Assembly (NCBI RefSeq): GCF_000699445.3
Contig: NC_067197.1
Location: 10,484,152-10,548,151, forward strand
Direction: 5' to 3'
Source: Schistosoma haematobium
Lineage: Eukaryota > Platyhelminthes > Trematoda > Strigeidida > Schistosomatidae
DNA: 64,000 nt
Positions within the stretch are counted from its first letter, which is position 1. Every line of letters begins with the position of its first letter. Position numbers and translations under genes: made by a program. Below the pieces are notes generated by a model that had not been told where the DNA came from, ran no database searches, and saw only the letters and a list, made by a program, of their open reading frames with translations. This document shows, piece after piece, positions 59,718 to 64,000 of the stretch.

Positions 59718-62335
59718 GAATTTTTCGATCAAATTTATTTCGCTCTCTGATAAACGCATTTTTTTCTTATTTTTTCATTCGACTTCTTATGTCATTTGGG
59801 ATATTTTTTAATACGGAAAGACTATACCCATACACATGGGAAAAAGAAAAACGTGTATGTGTTGGTGATTAGATAAATGTGTTTAGGATGGAATTAGGAT
59901 AAAGAGAAGATTAGTAGGAAAAAAACTTTGCTCATAGAAAGAATGAGAAGAAGAAAAAGACTGTCAATGTTTAATGCTCTAATATTGTGGATACAACTTT
60001 CATGATAATATAGATCTCTTTCACTGGAATTTCCATATATATATATATATATATCCTTTGTATATGTTATTTAATACTGCTGTCGTGTAACATTGAGAAA
60101 ATCGATTGTAACTGTAATTTCCTTTTTAAGAATGTTTCAATTTATTCGGTAAGTTGACTTAATGGTAAAAATAATTTGTTTTTAAAAAGGAATGACATTT
60201 AAGATGTTTATTGCTTTGTAATTTTCTAATTGATATCTTAATCTTATCTTCGTCCTATACAATGTGGTAATCCTAATGATTAATTTCTGCTTTTTTTTTT
60301 CTTTCATTGAATAAACTTGCATTCCGTTAATGTAACATTGAATATATACTTTATAGATATATATTTGTAAATATGAACACTTCTTAAACTTTGTTTCTAG
60401 GTTGCCTACAGTTCAACATAAAAACCAATGTAAATAATTTCTTTTTTTTTCTATGTTGTGAATAGTATGTGGTTTATTATTTTCCATAGAAATTATTAAA
60501 TCAATACTAGTTCTAAATGTAATCTTATGAATTTGATAATCTATTCTATAAATGTTGTGTTTTACTTTTGTATCCTTGAATTAGGGGTAGGGTGGGGGAT
60601 AGGAGGGGATTTCGTGAGTTATGAACTTTCTAGTTTAGATTTATATAAGCAGATATATTTGAAAATATTCTTGTCATCAATTTATCAGTATACTTTAGTA
60701 GTATGATCATATAAAATATGCATAGGGTTCAACTATGTCGAGTGTTAGGAAAGAACTTACTGAAGACAGAGGATAATGGTCGCGCGATGTTATAGACTAA
60801 TATAATTTAGACGACCACACTATTGGATCTCACATCAATGGACCAGAGTTCAAGCGCTCGTATGCGAAACTGAAAGGATAGGATTCGATCCTTGCTAACG
60901 AGATTGTGGATACTCAGTTCTGAGGAGTCCCATGCTAGGAAGAAATGTTTATTTACTGCTTTTAGATTTTCAATAGTTGACTAAATTAAATCGGTTTATA
61001 ATCTCAATAAAGTTCGATATTTTCACAATCACCTACTGATATTCCAACAGAAACTAGGCGATAATCGTGCATCAAAAACAACTGTCGTCCGACTGTGCCT
61101 TGAGGAACATTGTGCAGCCATGTAGTGTAAGATTATATACCATATCAGTCAGGTGAGTATCAGTAGGAGCTTTAGGTTGATTTCGTACCTCAATTTGAAA
61201 ATATGGACCACTAGATTTCAATTAGGTAGTCTAGAAGCATCATATGAATGGCAAGCCCTGAAAGTGTTATATTTGGATTACGTTTCTAGTCGTAGGTACT
61301 GAATAATGAAGAGTCACAAACTAAAATAAAACTTTTCATCACTCCTTGATTCCAATTTTTATTCTATTGATGACTGCCCATGATGAAAAACGTTGACCTC
61401 AAGTTGAATAATCTCTAAGAATGATAAATGACTGCATTTATAATATTTTAGCATTAAAATCGGTCTATTGGTAACGCGATTCCCTTAGATTCTAATGAGT
61501 CGTAGGTTCTCAATTAAGCAATGTTTGATCTGAGTAAATATGGAATTAATTCTTACTAATAAATTATCATATGAAAACTGATTTCAGAATTTACATTAAG
61601 ATTGTACGAAGTATGATGGTATCATATTGAAGCATTTCAGCATTTCTTAACAGTTAAAATACAAATTGAATAAACATATCCAGTTTATAAATAACAAGAT
61701 AATGAACATTCAAAGCGCTTTAAGTATTCATTGTAACTGATTTTAGTTTCTACTTCAAACTACTTCATACGTCTCACTTAGATTAAAATGCTGAAACTGA
61801 GTATTGCTTGTTCAACCGCTAAGGTATTGAAATAATTCAAATGATATAGCACTTAATTGACTGTTGACACATTGCTCCAAAGGACTCCTCATTTAAGGTA
61901 GTCTACAGTGTCAAAGGAACTGGATTGAAGGGGGTTCAAATCAATATTTTATGCACTGAAGAGGCATTGGCAATCCACAAACTCAAGTCTGAACTTTGCG
62001 TGCAGAAACGTTTTTTCCAACCTTTCATCCTTCCTTGGCCATATCTCCTAATTATCAACTTTGTTAAAACATTATGGTTTAAAAACAAGTTTATTTATTT
62101 ATAAAATAATCATTATGATTTAAAAACGATAAATCAGTACAAAACCATTACAAATGATAAAACAAGGGGAATTGGGAAACACTTTTAAAATTACAAAATA
62201 TTGATTGTTAAGACTTAATTGTTTTGGTTTTGAAGAATAAAAGAGAGACGAATCATTTTGTCAAGTTCAGCTGTTAGTCAGTCATATTAAATATCCATCC
62301 ATATGAGTAAATTTTAAAAGCTGAAAATAAATTAT
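59382..62335. other. Region between the two convergent host genes
   Basis: AATAAA at 60310-60315 is a candidate polyadenylation signal for the plus-strand gene; TTTATT near 62094 is one for the minus-strand gene. (TA)n runs lie at 59683-59714 and 60037-60053. A decayed family A SINE lies at about 60815-61020. The rest is AT-rich with nothing recognised. Confidence 0.5.
60815..61020 (+). mobile_element. Family A SINE, strongly decayed
   Basis: TAGGATTCGATCC (B-box remnant), TTCTGAGGAGTCCC and AGGAAGAAATG (ribozyme remnants) keep the order of the family A unit. Core and stems are mutated. Confidence 0.6.
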
Positions 62336-62957
62336 TTATGCGTCACAAACACTTGAGGTTCGTCTATAAATCTTTGGTCGATTTTCAAAAACAGGTGAAT
62401 TAATTGCTGAAACATTTGTTATGTGGTCATGTTTCATAATAGATCGATATGTAGTTGAGTCATTAAAATTATTTGTAAATGTACTTGAGTTTGACGGTGA
62501 TTGTGGTCTTTTCTTATCCATGGATTGATTGAAGTCATAAACCATTTGAATTGATGGAGAACCATATGTTTCCGATCGATCAGGTAAAGGAGGAGCATTT
62601 TCATCAAAAGGATCTGATATTCTTCCTGTTGTTGTTAATGGATTATTTTTATTATCAATACCTTCTGTATTCTCATCTGGTGGAAATCCAGTTTCATATA
62701 TTCCTGTACCAGAATATATGCCTAGTGGATCACATTCATCATATTCGTCAGGTATTGTACTTGGCTCTAATTGTTTACTGTAAGCAGCATTTGATGATTT
62801 TTTAATTAATGGAGGAATATTAGATGTATCTTCGTATGTAATATTCATGAAATGTTGATTGAGTGGACATGAACTACCATAATTGGACTGTGCTGAACTT
62901 CGAGGATTGTGATATAATACAATAGGTCCATGTTTATTTAAATATTGTACCTTACGT
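62336..62957 (-). CDS. Last exon of an unidentified minus-strand gene (Pro/Ser-rich tail)
   Basis: On the minus strand the frame is open from 62980 to the TAA at 62336-62338. A likely acceptor, TATACTATAG, ends at 62958, so the exon probably starts at 62957 in phase 2; no start codon is evident and upstream exons lie to the right. The product begins with a basic segment (RKVQYLNKHGP), then is Asn/Ser/Pro-rich with PPLP and PPDE motifs and many Tyr residues (ITYED, YDECDPLGIYSGTGIYETG). It ends in RRTSSVCDA. The look is that of the cytoplasmic tail of a membrane receptor or adhesion protein, which is inference from composition. I do not recognise the gene. Confidence 0.6.
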
Positions 62958-63414
62958 CTATAGTATAATAATCGTTGCAAAAATGATAGTTTGAAGCATA
63001 GGTAAAAGTAAAAGAAAATAAATATTTCAGTGAATTATGGCATCTCTATATTCAGACAACAATCGAAATTGACAGAACGCAAGAAACGTACTAGTTCATA
63101 CGATCGTAGTGTCTTGTAAATGTTATTTCATAATCAAAAATGAATTTAGAATAGAAAAGACTGATGTAAATCTAATAAACGACTAATCTCCTTTAATTCA
63201 ATTTTTATATCAATTACTTTTGACAGCAAAACAATTCAGACAGTTGAAACGCAAACAAAATAGTTAATGTGCTAGTGATCAATGCAAGTAATTCGATATT
63301 ATGCCTCTAAGGGAGAAGTTTTCAGTGGCTTATTATATTTAAAAAAAAGATACATAAACCAAAATGTTGTCATATGAAACAGTTTATTCATGTAAATGCA
63401 AGTAATTTCTACTG

Positions 63415-64000
63415 TTTAACTTACTTACTTACACCCGTTACTCTTAGTAGAGCATAGGCGGCTGACCAGCATTCTCCAACCCACTCTGTCCTGGGCCTTC
63501 TTTTCTAGTTCCATCCAATTCTTGTTCATTTTTCTCATGTCTATCTCCATTTCTCGGCTTAATGTGTTCTTTGGTCTTCCTCTCCTCCTTTGGCCTTGAG
63601 GATTCCATGTGAGGGTTTGCCTTGTGACGCAGTTCGGTGCTTTCCTCAATCTGTGTCCTATCCACTTCCAGCGCTTCTTCCCGATTTCTTTCTCCGCTGG
63701 GATCTGGTTTGTTCTCCCCTACAGTAGGTTGTTGCTAATAGTGCACGGCCAACGAATCCGAAGTATTTTACGTAGATAACTGTTAATAAACACTTGTATC
63801 CTTTGGATGATGGCTTTCGTAATTATCCGAGTTTCCGCCCCATACAATAGAACTGTCTTGACATTTGTATGGAAAATCCTGACCTTGGTGTTGGTTGACA
63901 GTTGCTTTGATTTCCAGATGTTCTTCAGTTGTAGATGTACTGCTCTTGCTTTGGCGATCCGCGCCTTCTCATCTGCATCAGATCCATTCTGTTCATCAAT
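63415..64000 (-). mobile_element. RTE-clade retrotransposon, 3' end running out of the window
   Basis: The inverted tail AACTTACTTACTTACA is at about 63418-63433. The body matches the last roughly 570 bp of the RTE on the minus strand. The frame 63425-63649 reads [20 protein letters not shown] and [14 protein letters not shown]. The 5' side continues beyond 64000, so its length and intactness cannot be judged. Confidence 0.9.

Overview
The window is AT-rich metazoan DNA. Its repeat content points to a blood fluke of the genus Schistosoma: an RTE-clade non-LTR retrotransposon ending in (TAAG)n, Ty3/gypsy LTRs, Penelope-like fragments, a Merlin DNA transposon, and tRNA-like SINE/satellite repeats carrying hammerhead ribozymes of the Sm-alpha kind. 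The species cannot be fixed from sequence alone. There are no bacterial-style operons; nearly all real coding capacity is split into exons or belongs to mobile elements.

Host genes. One plus-strand gene runs through most of the window, from 9554 to 59381. Nine exons have matching reading phases, canonical GT/AG borders and a terminal stop; its 5' exons lie outside the window or were not found. It encodes a multi-pass membrane protein with three visible hydrophobic segments that I could not assign to a family. Its fifth visible intron (23938-50422) is about 26.5 kb and is largely built of mobile elements. A second gene on the minus strand is represented by its last exon (62336-62957), a proline/serine-rich probable cytoplasmic tail.

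Mobile layer. At 30.6-34.6 kb there is a three-layer nest. An old minus-strand RTE copy is split by a nearly intact plus-strand RTE (30775-33989, flanked by a 13-bp target-site duplication) and by a solo LTR (34259-34539, flanked by GTAT). The RTE copy has only two obvious lesions: one extra A in an A-run, and one in-frame TGA. Truncated RTE copies lie at about 2.04, 3.6, 10.3, 39.7, 42.2, 50.7 and 63.4 kb. Gypsy-type remnants occupy 1-735, 6472-7253 (with a recognisable integrase GPY/F motif) and 8671-9187. Penelope-like remnants lie near 12.3, 22.9 and 25.1 kb. A Merlin transposon remnant is at 52.26-52.88 kb, with two related MITEs at 28.24 and 50.06 kb. A second type of non-LTR element is at about 41.1-41.6 kb.

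Ribozyme layer, the most interesting part. At least three distinct tRNA-like repeat families in this window each carry a type I hammerhead ribozyme with core CUGANGA...GAAA and a very short, often self-complementary stem III. Several copies look catalytically intact, and stem II shows compensatory changes between copies. The commonest family (A) occurs repeatedly as head-to-head inverted pairs with a ribozyme on each strand (27.1-27.5, 38.1-38.5, 46.3-46.8, 54.5-54.9 kb, and a degenerate pair at 40.2-40.5 kb). A family C copy abuts a 230-bp palindrome at 39.4-39.6 kb. Hammerheads in Sm-alpha repeats are known; the recurrent inverted-pair architecture, the palindrome association and the sense-oriented ribozymes inside host introns are the points worth following up.
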